A DNA stretch of 64,000 nucleotides, taken from NCBI GenBank assembly GCA_958510825.1, contig OY294044.1, positions 44,914,626 to 44,978,625 of the forward strand. Direction: 5' to 3'. Position 1 is the stretch's first letter, and each line of letters opens with the position of its first letter. Below the pieces are notes generated by a model that worked only from the letters and a program-made list of their open reading frames with translations, searched no databases and was not told the origin of the DNA. This stretch comes from Brachypterus glaber. Lineage: Eukaryota > Arthropoda > Insecta > Coleoptera > Kateretidae. Shown one piece after another: positions 44,410 through 56,262 of the stretch. Position numbers and translations under genes: made by a program.

Positions 44410-44850
44410 TGTAGTTTTATTAAATCTCCCGAGAACAAAGAAAAATATCAAAAAAAAAAATATATATAAAAGAGAAAATTTTGATTTTTTGAGGCATTAA
44501 ATTACCCCTTTTTTACGTCTTGACTGTGGGGACCAGGAGAATTTTTTTTAAAAGGAAATATAACTGTCATGCGTCTCTGTTTATAAGTAATTTGATAGTT
44601 TATGTTTTTTATTACGAAAATTACATATTTTAAGAAGGGAAAATACCGACATGTCAGCTTAAATATCTCGAGAACGAAGAAAAATATCCAAATTCTGAAA
44701 AAGAGGTTAATTTTATTTATTGACGAGAAAATTTTTGGCCTTAAAAATACCCCTCTCTGACTGGGGAACCTGGAGCAATTATATTAAAATAGGGGAATAG
44801 CCATTGTTAAACATTGTTAGAAAGCTCCTTTTATAAGGAGTTTGGTAATA
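44410..44850. repeat. Diverged ~243-bp direct repeat
   Basis: aaatctcccgagaacaaaga (44422) and aaatatctcgagaacgaaga (44665) begin two units that share an accagg-aga / acctgg-agca block downstream. Confidence 0.55.
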
Positions 44851-45056
44851 CACTGTAAAAAATGGGGGTAAAATAATAGAGTAATATTAAGATTAAATTG
44901 TAAAATTCATATGATTTAAACCGAATTTTTCACCGTTTTATGAAAAATTTACATCCCATATTACCCTTAATCATAGGGGTGCCGATCAGCAATTGTTACC
45001 TCCAGAAGGGGTATGCCACCAAATTCCGTAAAAAAAGATATTATCCTGTTTATTTA

Positions 45057-45194
45057 ATTCTGTGGCTTGGTTCTAAAAGGGCCAATGTCGTTTTATCAGT
45101 AGCAGAGTTTTCAATTCAACTCTGATGTAATATTTTAAAAACGCTGCTGTTGACAAAGTGCCATTGGCCCTTTTAGAACCAAGCCACAGAATTG
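45057..45194. mobile_element. MITE-like hairpin with perfect ~32-bp ends
   Basis: attctgtggcttggttctaa and its exact complement ttagaaccaagccacagaat bracket 138 bp; the arms continue as aagggccaatg / cattggccctt. Confidence 0.85.
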
Positions 45195-45573
45195 TTTTTT
45201 GATAAATCCTACAAGGCTTTTTAATAGGTAACCTTAATGACATAATCATTTTTCAATAACTGGAAAGCCTAGTATAGGCAATCTACGTTCTAAAAGAAAA
45301 ATGTATGCAATTTTGCAACGTAAAAATAAATACGTTATTAAACTAATCGGGAATGGGAAAGATATTGGAAAAGTAAACTGAATAAACGTTTTATGCATCC
45401 ATATTGTACCCATAGTAAATATACAGTTTCAGTAATATTGATCTGCTGGAGGCTCGGGGGAGCAATACAAGACGTTCACCGACGAAAATATTACTGCAAT
45501 GCGTGTTTTTCATACTCATTTGTGTACGTCTGGGAGAAAGGGGCTCAGTACTATCGAGGTAACCAAAAAGAAT

Positions 45574-45646
45574 TAGTATATTCTATAACTAGTATGGAAT
45601 GATTATTCCATACGTGTTGTAGACTATACTTTTTCTTCGACTGCAA

Positions 45647-45684
<38 letters not shown>

Positions 45685-46256
45685 TGTCTTTATAATATAA
45701 AACACTATATGGCTTTAAACTGCGGACAAGGTTAAAAACAATGTTTTTTGTGACTCGACATTGTAAATGCAACGAAACACATATTTTTAAATAAAGCAAT
45801 TAATGTTATTTAATAATTTTATCAAATTAGTACTTAAAAAAGATTTTTATTTAATTTTAGCACATATTTACAAATTATAATGCAAAAATTGAATGTTATG
45901 TCAGATTGTTGTGACAGATAGCAGGTTTAAATATTTAACAATAGATGGAGCAGTTTTAATTTTTTTAACTAAATTGATAAAAAACTGGTTAAATATTAAG
46001 AAAAAATAAAAAACTTTATGTAATTTTAACGCAAAACTTTAAATTGCATTAAATTATTCAATGTTTCATGGTAAAATATATATATTTTTGCTAATTTTGC
46101 TACAGTATTCTTTACTTTTATAAACAAGAGATGGCACTACATGTGCTCATTCTTGCACTTGATACGGAATATTCATACCGTATCTAGAGCTAGAATGGAT
46201 TCATTCTGTATTTGAAAAGTGTGTGTATTTGCTTACATTCTAAAGCAGTCGTAGAA
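45574..46256. repeat. Long direct repeat R3, copy 2
   Basis: Second copy of 20030-20706. It lacks the 95-bp palindrome of copy 1, has an (AAT)n insertion at 45649-45697 and about 45 bp extra near 45930. It ends where the R4 element begins. Confidence 0.8.
45645..45697 (-). mobile_element. Possible ultra-truncated CR1-like 3' end with (ATT)n tail
   Basis: Relative to copy 1, copy 2 contains an extra segment that on the minus strand reads ataaagacat followed by (ATT)n, flanked by aatat-type repeats. This matches the aataaag(att)n terminus of the 31.4 kb CR1-like element; alternatively it is a plain microsatellite expansion. Confidence 0.45.
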
Positions 46257-46550
46257 AATAGTATATTACGCACCAAATGCGGGAATCTAGTTTTAGTGCA
46301 CAAGAGTGCTTATTTCTTTACGAGGCGCAGCCAAGTTAAAAAAGTACTTAAAGGGCACTGTAATAGGTTTGCATCCAAAAAAACGTAAAAATTGTTTTAA
46401 AATTTGTCAGTTTGACGTTTACTTATTCTCTGACAGCCGATATGAAAATCAGCTGATTGTCACTTTCCGACCGTTGCAACGCGTTGTCATGCAAAGGGTG
46501 GAAAACGAGCACTAACTACCAACTAGATCGTAGGAAATAGTATATTTCTA
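46255..46550. repeat. Dispersed element R4, copy 2
   Basis: Starts aaatagtatattacgcacc and ends ggaaatagtatatttc, with gaaaatcagctgattgtcac inside. Inverted relative to 38450-38765. Non-coding, with inverted aatagtat tips. Confidence 0.6.
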
Positions 46551-47256
46551 ACCTAATAAGAAAATGAAACATTTGCAAAGGCCAAATTAGCATCTAGAGA
46601 GTTAAAATTTTCATTTTCGTATGAGATTAGTACAATTTTTTATTCACAATCATAAAAAAGCATACAATTTTACGAAAATAATTACATTTAATTAAATGTT
46701 TGATTATGTTGCTATCAATGATAATCATAGCGCGCCATGTCTGAGGTAAAATCTAAAGCCAAAACAGGTTAGAAAAGAACTTTATTCACAAGTATACAGA
46801 AAAACGTCCTTATACATTATAAAAAGTTGCAAAATTTTATCATTTTTGATTGTCTTTTAAAGTTAAAAAAGCTTTTCTTTTTTAACCAAGGTTAGAAGTG
46901 AATTCGTTTCTAACCTATTTCGGCTTTTGGTTATATCTCATAGAGGGCGAAACAATCGCCTCGTCTGTAGACAGCTGTGGTTTGCGAATAAAATAAAAAC
47001 GTAAAAAGTCCAAATATTTTTTTGTCATTTAATTTAATTAAACAATAATTTAGTTAATATAAGTTATTAAATATTTTAATAATGCTGTACCTAATTATAG
47101 CAATTTTATTACTTTATATTCGATAACAACCTTTCATTAATTTCTGGACATGTCTGCCAAATGCTTATTGGGTTTGGCTTGATCTGGTACCTAACTTTTT
47201 GTATACCTTCAATATTTTGTACTTTTTTATACTACTTTTTGTGTAGCATAAAAAAC
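46551..47256. other. No gene recognised
   Basis: AT-rich, no motif-bearing frame. Confidence 0.45.
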
Positions 47257-47385
47257 AATATGTAATCCACTCCGAAAAAGTAGTTTTCTGGGTCTCGAGA
47301 AGTGGTCAGGTTCGACAGGTCTCACCTGTACATATCTTCTCTCGATCCAGAACACAATCACTTTTCCGTCTAGGATTACAATATA
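47257..47385. mobile_element. Hairpin MITE, ~130 bp
   Basis: Arms aatatgtaatcc..ctccgaaaaagtagttttctgg..ctcgagaag and the complementary cttctctcgatccagaacac..cttttccg..ggattacaatat fold around aggtctcacct. Confidence 0.7.
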
Positions 47386-49834
47386 CTATTTTTTGCCTTT
47401 GGTTAGAAAAAATGTAACTTTAAAGAGAAATACAAGCACTTTGTCATTATTAGTTTCGTTATTACAGAATATTCCATTTTCATTTTGATTTATTTTTGTT
47501 ATTCTAGTTAGAGACACACACTGGGCCCTTATCACCTGAATATAATCATATATTCTGTAATATCTTTAAAAACATATTGCTATAAAATTTACCCTTTTAT
47601 TGAGCCTTTTTCTTTTTATGCAAATTTAAATGAAAAATTGTTTTTATTCGAGTTTTAGATGTAATAAGCATTTGTAACGTTTTATGGTAAATTTAGTTTT
47701 ACTCTGTAATATTGTAAATAATTTAATAATAATTATGTCTTAAATGAAACTCAATTTCTAATTAAATTATAAATGCTTTTTAAAAAGTGTTCTCCTCTAA
47801 AGCCTTAACTAGTTAACCATTTTAACCAATGACGCGTCAAAAGATTCTTCTGATCATTTGAGTGACTGCATCAGGGTTATGAACGGCTAATCTCATTTTC
47901 GTGAATGACATGTCAATTTTTTTACTGTCCATTTTAATGTTTAGAATAGAAGAAAATGGCGGACGGGAAACGTTATTTTCACAGAAAATTTTCAAGTTTC
48001 TTAATGATCGTGAAAACATGATTTCCATAAGTCATATTCATAAAGTGATGATGAAATCTATAAATGCCCATAATTTTCTCATTTTGTCTCGTAATTTCCT
48101 ATGTGGTCGTTTTTTTTACGGCATATCTGTAAAAATTTATGTAAAATAAAATTTTACAGAAAATATTCTGTAAAAATCGCATAACGTTGGAAATATTCTT
48201 ACCTACGTTATGTTCAGTGAATAAAGCCAGCCAAAAAATATATAACCTATAATTTGAAAATACATAATATATTATGTAAAACTTAAAAATATAGTAATAA
48301 GTTATGTGAAGATACATAATATATTATGTATATCTTAAAAATACAGCAATATGTTATGTGAAATGTTACATAACTTATTGTGTGATTTTTTATCTGTGCA
48401 AAGGAGTATTATAGGTTTACTTAAAACGTTTTTTTGTACCAAACAACTTTTAAAAATGTCCGTTTGTCTGTCCGTCCGTATGTCACGTTTTCTTGGCCGC
48501 ACGATGACTCAAGAAAGAATAATCAAATCGAGTTTAAATTTTCAGGAAAAAACACTCTTTTTAAACAGTATTTTACTGATACACTAAAAAACCATTTATT
48601 TCGTATAAGCAAAAAATGTCAATTTATAAAGCTAATGTGCTAGTGTAAATCGACCTTTCAGTAGTGCAGAGTAAAGTAGAACTCAGGATGGCCAATTTAT
48701 TGGTACAAGTTCAGTAAGTTATAGTACACGATCCGGTGCATATTTATTCGGACTCAGCCAGGCATAAAAACGAGAAATAACCAACGTAATTACTTTATTT
48801 CCTTTCGACGAAAAAAATTGATACATATTTTTTGCGATTTTGTCTTTCTTCCCGAGTACTTTATATTCCTTTCTTATTTCCAGTTCATCCTAAGTACGCT
48901 TGGTTAGGTTAAGGCACATCCAGAGGCTCGCATAAGAAGCATAATACATAACATACGATGCCGTGATTGGCTAGATGTGCCGTCATGTCTCTTGTGCGCA
49001 GGCTTATAACGTTCGCATAAGAGCCTCTGTATGTGCCCTTAATAAACTCAATTTTTTCGAGGCATAGTGAAAACAACTTGTCCAACTTATTTAAACCCTT
49101 GTTTTTCAACCTCTTTGTATACCCTATGCATATCATTAGGAATTCCAGGTTTCGCAATCCCGATCCCGAAATCCCGAAAATTTCAAAAAGTTCGGGATCC
49201 CGATCACGGTTCCGATCCCGAAATTAAAAAATGTCTAATTTCATTATAAATTAATTATCAATACTAAATAAATAAAATTACATAATTTAAACTAAAAACT
49301 TCTTATAAAAGAACGAGTATTAATATTTGAAGGGTCCAGTGGAAAAACGATGAGGTTCCATTTTCGAAATCGAAATTTTAGCGGCGTTTTTTAGCTTGTA
49401 ACATGAAGTTCAACATACAAAACATTATAGGGGACAATGAGATTCCACTAAAAACTGCGGTTGAAAATTTGAATTTGAATTTTTACATCTTTGAAATTAT
49501 CTATTTATTTATTTATTTATTTATTGATTGATTGAGCTTAACACATAGTCATGAATAAAAATTTTGCGTATACATGATGTTTTTATTCGTGCCTGGATTT
49601 AACTTGGGGTTCCTCAGAAAGAACTCTTAATGTCATTAAAATTATTGGTTCAAACATTAAAATAAAAACTATTTGGTCAGTAGTTGCGAAACTTTAAATG
49701 TCGTTTTTCACAATTGTTTAAAAAATGGAACCTCATCGTTTTTGCGCTGGATCCCTCATTTTATTTAAATTGATATTTTAATAAAATAAAAAAAAAATTA
49801 GTTTTTGTATAAAAAAGTTTTAATAAATAAACAT
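47386..49834. other. No gene; short tandem repeats
   Basis: 48261-48370 holds a 52-bp tandem repeat (tacataatatattatgta at 48261 and 48313). 48455-48480 has a gtccgtttgtctgtccgtcc motif like the GTCGGTC family. 49150-49225 is rich in atcccga words. 49503-49530 is (ATTT)n. Confidence 0.55.
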
Positions 49835-49836
49835 TA

Positions 49837-50027
49837 CCGTCAACTTAGGTGACTTCGGACGGTGTAGGTGACTTCAGACACTTCATCCCAAAATCTTCTG
49901 AACCAAAGCACGTGTGCACAAGCTGGAATTGAACCTCACAACTTGTGCACACGTGCTTTGGTTCAGATGGTTTTGCGAAAAAGTGTACGAAGTCACCTAC
50001 GCCGTCCGAAGTCACCTCGGTCGACGG
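49837..50027. mobile_element. Fold-back MITE, CCGTCRACTTAGGTGACTTC ends, TA flanks
   Basis: Arms read ccgtcaacttaggtgacttc, ggtgtaggtgacttc and accaaagcacgtgtgcacaa with exact or near-exact complements in the right half; TA lies outside both tips. The central loop is about 20 bp. The frame at 49914-50105 is incidental. Confidence 0.85.
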
Positions 50028-50609
50028 TACCTCCTTAATTTTAAAATAAACACTATAAAAAATAAAATAAACTTTAATAAAAGCAAGATTTTTTTATACA
50101 ATTAACATTGTGTATATTGTTTCACGGAAACAGTTCTTCGAAAATGCTCAGCCCGTTTTTCAAGAAATTGTTTTGTTAGGTCTATGACCCCAGCCTGGAG
50201 TCTCCAGGGGTGCTTTTTTACCATCCTAAACAAAAAATATTACGCGCAAATCACAATTACACCTCAAGTTAAATAAATAAATTCGTTAAATTTTTTTCGG
50301 GATTTTCGTGATTTTTTTTTGGGACTTTTGAGACTTTTCGGGAAAAAGTAAAGAAAATTGAAGTTTGGTTCTGAAAACTTGAAAGTATCTTTTATAATAT
50401 GTTTTTATTGTTTTTTGATGATTTTTTTTATGCGAGGAACTTGAAAAAAAAAAGGTAAAAATTACGTTTTTAGGACTTCTTGCTTGACTTGGGATAACAT
50501 TGCAAATAATGGATAGACTAAGGATATTTTTGTTCTTTTTTTCAACATCAGAGTATCCTAAAAGCTGCGATGTTTTTTTTATTGTGGTGCGAATTAATTA
50601 AAGGATCAA

Positions 50610-51620
50610 TTTTTTTCATTCATTTTTTGAGGATGAATTATGTTTTTATTAATAACTCTGCTCAACACTCAAAAATTTGCCGACACCATTTTAGTTGCAT
50701 CTGGCTATATTTGATGCGCTGATTAGGAACCTTTTGTCGCCTTTCTAGATGAGCTCGTTTTTTTAAGATATAACGCACAGTGGTTTTTTTGCTTATAGCT
50801 GTAGAGAAAAAAATAATTTAGGTTCAATTAATTTTTTTTTTCTGTTGTGGATGGGTTCTCTTTTAATAGGGCTCTTAGCAAAAAAAAAGCGGATTTCAAA
50901 TATCTTTATTCGTTTGTTTTTTAGGCTTCTAAATTCAAAAAAAATAAATTTTTTCGTATTTTTTCGCTATATTTTCATGAAAAATTTTTATAAATACTAA
51001 TGGTATGGCTCTGATTTTAATAGCAACACCAACACACATGTGAGATTTGTAAAAATAAAAAAAGTTTTAGATTGAATCCAGTAACAATTTTACGGGGAGT
51101 TATTGAAAGCAGAACAACAATATTTTTAATACCCTCTGTAAAATCTCCGTCACTGGATTAAATCTAAAACTTTTTTTATTTTTATAAACCGCACATTAAT
51201 GTTAGCATTGCGTATTAAAATTAGAGTTGTCTCTTTAGTATTTATATAAAAATTTTATCAAAATATATCGAAAAAATGCGAAAAAAACTAATTTTTTGAA
51301 TTTAGAAGCCCATTAAAAACAAACGAATAAAGATAATTTAAATTCGCTTTTTTGGCTTAGAGTCTCACTAAAAGAGAACGAATTCAAGAAAAAAAAATCA
51401 GACCTAATTTTTTTTCTACAACTATAGGCAAAAAAAAAACAATGTGCGCTATATCTCAAAAAAACGAGCTGATCGAGAAAAACGGAAACAGATTCCGAAA
51501 TCAACGCATCAAATATAGACAGAAGCGAATAAAAGCTCCCCGGCAAATAAAAAAAACTTTTTTTGTAGAGCAGTGTAATCCAATAAAAAAATAAAAAAAA
51601 AATCAAAAAAAAATCATTTT
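50610..51620. mobile_element. Fold-back element, ~1 kb
   Basis: Arms ~50610-51105 and ~51140-51620 pair across most of their length (for example aaaaagttttagattgaatc / gattaaatctaaaacttttt; atatttgatgcgctgatt / aatcaacgcatcaaatat). The spacer contains gaaagcagaacaacaatatt. Frame 51313-51606 (minus) is within an arm and not credible. Confidence 0.8.
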
Positions 51621-51628
51621 TTTATTTT

Positions 51629-51672
51629 AGGTTTTAAGTAGCGTAGTAAAACCCACTACTTAAAACCTAAAA
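51629..51672. repeat. Hairpin, 17-bp arms
   Basis: ttttaggttttaagtag and ctacttaaaacctaaaa around cgtagtaaaaccca. Confidence 0.85.
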
Positions 51673-52289
51673 ATTTCGTTAATTTTTGTTAATGGTAAAA
51701 AGTTCAGAATAATAAGAGCCCTATTATAGGGCAACTATTTAATATAAATTCCATAAAAGGTAATAAATCTTATGCAAAGTTTGCGCAACATATCTTAAAA
51801 TGCTTAGAGTCGTTAATTCAGAAACTTTGAAACGAAATTGTTTAAGTGATCATTTAGAAACAAAAGTAGTATACATATATCATACGATCGTGTAATGCAA
51901 CGTTTTAACTTTATGTGAAACTGGTTTTATAGAAAAATTTTAATCTTCAGAATATCTACAATACAATACACTGAAATAAAACTACTTTGTCTACCGATAA
52001 ATTTCATAAAGAATTTACTTACATTAGACCGGCACTCAAAAACTTATTTTAGTGAACTTAATTATAATAAATACTGCTGCTAACAAAATAATACTTTCTC
52101 CTATAGGCCTAGGTTCATTAAAATCAGAAACAAAACAAAAAATAATAAAAAAATGTTTTCAACAACAATTTTTTTTTTCGAAAAAGTTTCTTTTTTCGTA
52201 AAAAGAAAAATAAATTAAAAAAATAATTTTGTTGAAAAAAATAGTTTTACCCCCTTACCCCAATCCGATTTTTACCAAAAACAATCACA

Positions 52290-52500
52290 GCCTAGAATTA
52301 TGGGTAATCAACATATGGTCCAAAATTTAAGTCTTTAGCCCGAAGCGTTCTTGAGTTATCGTGGTTACAAATTTCTCGGACACATAGACCGACAGACCAA
52401 CCGACCGACAGACAGAATTTTTTTTTGACGGAAATCATATTTTTTGGATATAAAACGCCGAGAAACGTAAAAAAACAATAAAAATTTTTCGAAATTTTTT
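52290..52500 (-). repeat. GTCGGTC-family dispersed repeat, inverted copy
   Basis: On the minus strand: gcgttttatatccaaaaaa block, A-tract, then ctgtctgtcggtcggttggt, matching the order in 7575-7790 and 15730-15960. The left border may be further out. Confidence 0.6.
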
Positions 52501-52708
52501 TACTAACGTAAGACTTTCCTTGGGGAAAGGATTAAGAGAAATAATATTTATTCTTTCCCGATTAATTATTTCTCTAAATCCACTTCAATGTAAAGGAAAA
52601 CGTTACTTTTTCGATATCTACAATAATACAATAATAAATATTCTATTTTACCTCAAAATACTGTTTTTACAAGCATTATCTTGTATTTTGAATTTATCTT
52701 TGAAAGGA

Positions 52709-52759
52709 AATTGCATTTGATGTTTGTTTTTCTGAAAACAGGCCAGAAAAAACATCAAA
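52709..52759. repeat. Hairpin
   Basis: catttgatgtttgtttttctg and cagaaaaaacatcaaatg around aaaacaggc. Confidence 0.75.
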
Positions 52760-52860
52760 TGTAGGGCTCGAAGGAATAAGAGACATAAGCCACATTTATC
52801 TTATTTTAAGAAAATCTCCTTTAAAAGTTTCTCCAAAACAATTTTATTCATATGTACTTA

Positions 52861-53190
52861 AAGGTGCTGAATCCGAATTTGAAGTAAAATACCACCTCAT
52901 ACAATTAGTTATCGAGATAACCTCAAAAAATGTTATACTCGTTATATGTAAACCTCAAAAACTAATTGATAACGTGCTATTTGGCCTCAAATTCGGGTTC
53001 AGAGCCTCAAAATACATAGGAATACAATGGTCTCAAAAAAAAATCTTGTCCTTTTTATGTGGCTACATGTGGGGCCACAGAAACCCTAAAAACGTTATTT
53101 TTGAACTCAAAAATGACGTTTTTTGAGGTTTTCTCGAAAACTAATCGTGAGGTGCTATTCTGACCTCAAGTTCGAATTCAGCACCTCAAA
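52861..53190. mobile_element. Fold-back repeat with a third internal copy
   Basis: ggtgctgaatccgaatttga..ttagttatcgagataacctc (52863-52925) is complementary to gaggttttctcgaaaactaa..tcgaattcagcacctc (53125-53189). A third, directly oriented copy lies at 52960-53035. Confidence 0.65.
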
Positions 53191-53266
53191 ATACATACAA
53201 TGGTTTCAAAAAGGGTATTTTATATTTTTTTATAACTTTTTCAACGAATTTCTCAAAAAAAATATT

Positions 53267-53331
53267 TTCTTAATTTAATGTAAAATTGTAGCAGCTACAA
53301 TTTTACGTTAAATTAAGAAAATATTTTTATG
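53267..53331. repeat. Perfect long hairpin
   Basis: ~31-bp arms (aaatattttcttaattta..taaattaagaaaatattt) with a single-base difference, around gcagc. Cruciform-prone. Confidence 0.9.
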
Positions 53332-53719
53332 AGTTTAACTCTAGTTAAACTCATTCGCAACTTACAAAAACTCGCTTTGGATAATTTTCTACCTTTTTAA
53401 AATGTATTTTTAAGGATACTATAAAATACTAAATTTTAAATTAAAATCAGTTTTACCCTCGGTTTTACCTAAAAAAAAATTAAGACAGTTATCCTTTTCC
53501 CCAAATATTCTTACCAAAGAAAAACGCCACTTTTTTCATATTGGCAATCGAATAAAGATTCTATTTTACTTCAAAATACAAAATACAAATATTTCGTGCA
53601 TTTTTTGTTTTTTTATTTTTTTGAAAAAAAAACAAAATATATACTCAATATAGGTTTTGGTAAACGATTAAAAAATTCAGTAAAAAAATTTCAAAAAAAC
53701 GAGTCATGACTTTTTTAGT

Positions 53720-54492
53720 TTAGGGGTGACCGGGGCTAATTGTCGCACTTTTCATTCAAAGTCAGTTTTTTCCTTTATTTTTTTATTTTTTTTTAATTGA
53801 ACGAATGGTAATTTTAGCTGCATGTTTCAGTAACATTATTTAAAGAAAAAACATGGAAAAATTTATAGGGTATTAGAGTTATGTTTTTTTTGTGAAGTCT
53901 TGAAAATTGTGCCAAAATTTCCAACTTTATAATTAAATAATATTTTTTTGATTTTTTTTTTAATTTAATATAATTTAATAAACGAATTTATTTGCTATTC
54001 GACAAAGTTTCACTTTTTTAGACAGTTTTGAATAAAAAAATGCCAAAAAGGAAATGTTATACCATGAACATATCTCCAGATCATGCGACAACTAGCCCCA
54101 AACCAAAGGCGACACTAGCCCCAGTGGTCAATTTTACGTTATGTATCAAGTACTTTCTAATTGACGGATAAACACTCCTAAATGACAATATCAACAAATA
54201 ATATACACCTTAAACTATTATTATACATAAAATTTTCTTATCTTAATGCTTTAAATCAGTAACAATAAGAAAAAATATTTACCACAAAAAAATTACTGGG
54301 CTCTTTAATTTTTACATTTTTAGGTTTATTTGGATGTTCTTTTAATTTATTGCATTTAAGTTTACAAATGATAAATGGCACTGTTGTAACGCAGCGGTTA
54401 ATCTTGGTTTGGCGCAGAAAAATATTTTACTTTTTAAGATATAAGCACTTCGACAACTTACCCCTGCGACAACTAGCCCCGGTCACCCCTAA
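53720..54492. mobile_element. Non-autonomous DNA element with 28-bp inverted ends
   Basis: ttaggggtgaccggggctaa at the left and its complement tagccccggtcacccctaa at the right. The tcgcac..gcgac blocks extend the arms; an internal gcgacaactagcccc copy sits at 54088. 773 bp. The short ATG frame near 54040 (MPKRKCYTMN) might be a transposase remnant, but it stops early. Confidence 0.75.
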
Positions 54493-55750
54493 TGTAAGAT
54501 TATAATCTAAATCTGAATCTAGAGGGCATAAGGGCATAAGCCTACCATATTGAATTTTGTCTGGTTAGCGCCTTTGTCAAATAAACTAAATATTTAAATT
54601 GGGAAAAGGAACATGTAGGCACATTTTATTGCGGCGATTTTGGAAAAGTTATCTCCATATTTTTGAAATTTGACTTATGTCCCTTATTCCCCCGGGTGCT
54701 TCAAATTTCGGATAAATTTATTCTAATTCGCATATTTAAATATTCATTTTTCTTCTCGTATTTACATACATATGGGTCTAAATGATATTCCGCATTTACT
54801 TTGAATTTTAAATTTCAAATGTAATCATATTTGAAATTAAATCAGTTCATTTTGAAACTCCAAAGTCAATTCACTCGCAACTTTCATGATAAGATTGGAA
54901 AGTTTTCTTGTTTTCTATTTTTTGTTTGTTTTCATTTACAATATAGGTACACTGTAAAAGCTGGTGTTATAATTACATAAACTGATATAAGGACAATGGG
55001 CTTTTTGGGCCCAACCTCAAGAGCAATGAATTATATGTCACTAAAAAGGTTTTTTATGTAGATTAACTATTTTAATTTAAAAACATGCCTTAGGCAGCAA
55101 AGTTCCGAGTGATAACTTACTTACTTATAACTCCATACAATATTTTGATGTGTAAATAGTATATACTAAATACACTTAATATAATATTATTAATAATACT
55201 TAAATATATTTTTTATATTTTTAATGTATTTTAATGTAATTGCAACAAATGAATAGTAATTATATACCAAGGTAGAGAAGACATTTTTTAACAGTGCGAG
55301 GCTATAATAGTCTTCTCTACCGTGGTTTATATATTAGTTTTTTCACTACTAACACTATTTAACTATTTTTATTCAAATAATAAAGTAAATTATTAACAGA
55401 AATTATATTTCTTGAAATTTTCATAAAAATCAAGTAGCCTTGATGAATGACATTTGCTCAAAAAAAAAACTTTGAATTGACGTTTAAAAATGTAGTTTTT
55501 AAATTTTTTTAATAATATTTAGCTAATTATTGATTATATCAATTGGTAATAATTATAATTAATTATATTTAATAAATAGAAAGTTATTTAAAACTGTTTT
55601 CTTGGGTTTAATTAGTAAAAATTGCACAAAGAACTGAAACATCTAAAGTGACAGAAATCTATTGTTTATAAAATTTACTCCTACTAGGAGAGAAACTATT
55701 ATTATTATTATTACTATAGGTGAAGAAAATTGATTTCACAGTCTGAAAAC
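54493..55750. other. No gene; one hairpin
   Basis: 55261-55331 is a hairpin (accaaggtagagaagac / gtcttctctaccgtggt). 55440-55600 resembles 30640-30790 (gacatttgctcaaa then aaagttatt), an unclassified repeat. Confidence 0.5.
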
Positions 55751-55763
55751 ATGATAAAAAATA

Positions 55764-56096
55764 TAAAGAACTTTCACTTTCGGGTTTAGACCGTGTTAAT
55801 GGATTTTCACTTTCCGACGTTTCGTCTCTTACTACTAGAGACATCTTCAGGGATTAATCTGAAACTAAGTTTCGAATCAACTTGTGTCACTATTTATGAC
55901 GAGTTGTGGTTATTCACCCGTGACGAGGTTTTTCCTATCAAAGACTTCCATATTGCAGGTAAGTGGTAACCAGTGTCCCGATTGATATTGTTAGGATGCT
56001 TGATGATTTCTATCGATTCCCGTATCTTCCTTGGCATTTTTCTGTTTTCTGTTAATATTTGTTTTGTTTCAGACAAATTGATTTTATGACCTGTTT
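55764..56096 (-). pseudogene. PLE polyprotein C-terminus and 3' region
   Basis: The minus strand reads HETGHKINLSETKQILTENR from the interruption, then RKIRESIEIIKH and NNINRDTGYHLPAIWKSLIG, stop at 55894. The order H.I, R..RE..EI and NRD.G..L...W is the usual end of PLE GIY-YIG nucleases. It is in frame with the upstream half at 60069-60246 once the nested element and one 6-bp duplication are set aside. The 3' region (55764-55893) contains the hammerhead. Confidence 0.85.
55808..55862 (-). ncRNA. Hammerhead-ribozyme-like motif in PLE 3' region
   Basis: Minus strand: CTGAAGA (55844-55850), T, stem II gtctc/gagac with loop tagtagtaa, GAAA (55820-55823), CGTC. cc/gg closes stem I. Stem III is just acgt, the minimal type described for PLEs. 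Position in the 3' region of a recognisable PLE makes this the most secure of the hammerheads here. Confidence 0.72.
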
Positions 56097-56262
56097 CATG
56101 TAAGTAAGTAAGTAAGTAAGTAAGTAATTTATTTGTGATACAATGTTTTCACACGTCAAATAATAAATAAATGTTACATTAACATAATTAAAATAGGTTA
56201 ATTTAAATCAAAATTCAAAATACAAAATTTCACGGCACAATTTAGTACAGCCAAACATATAT

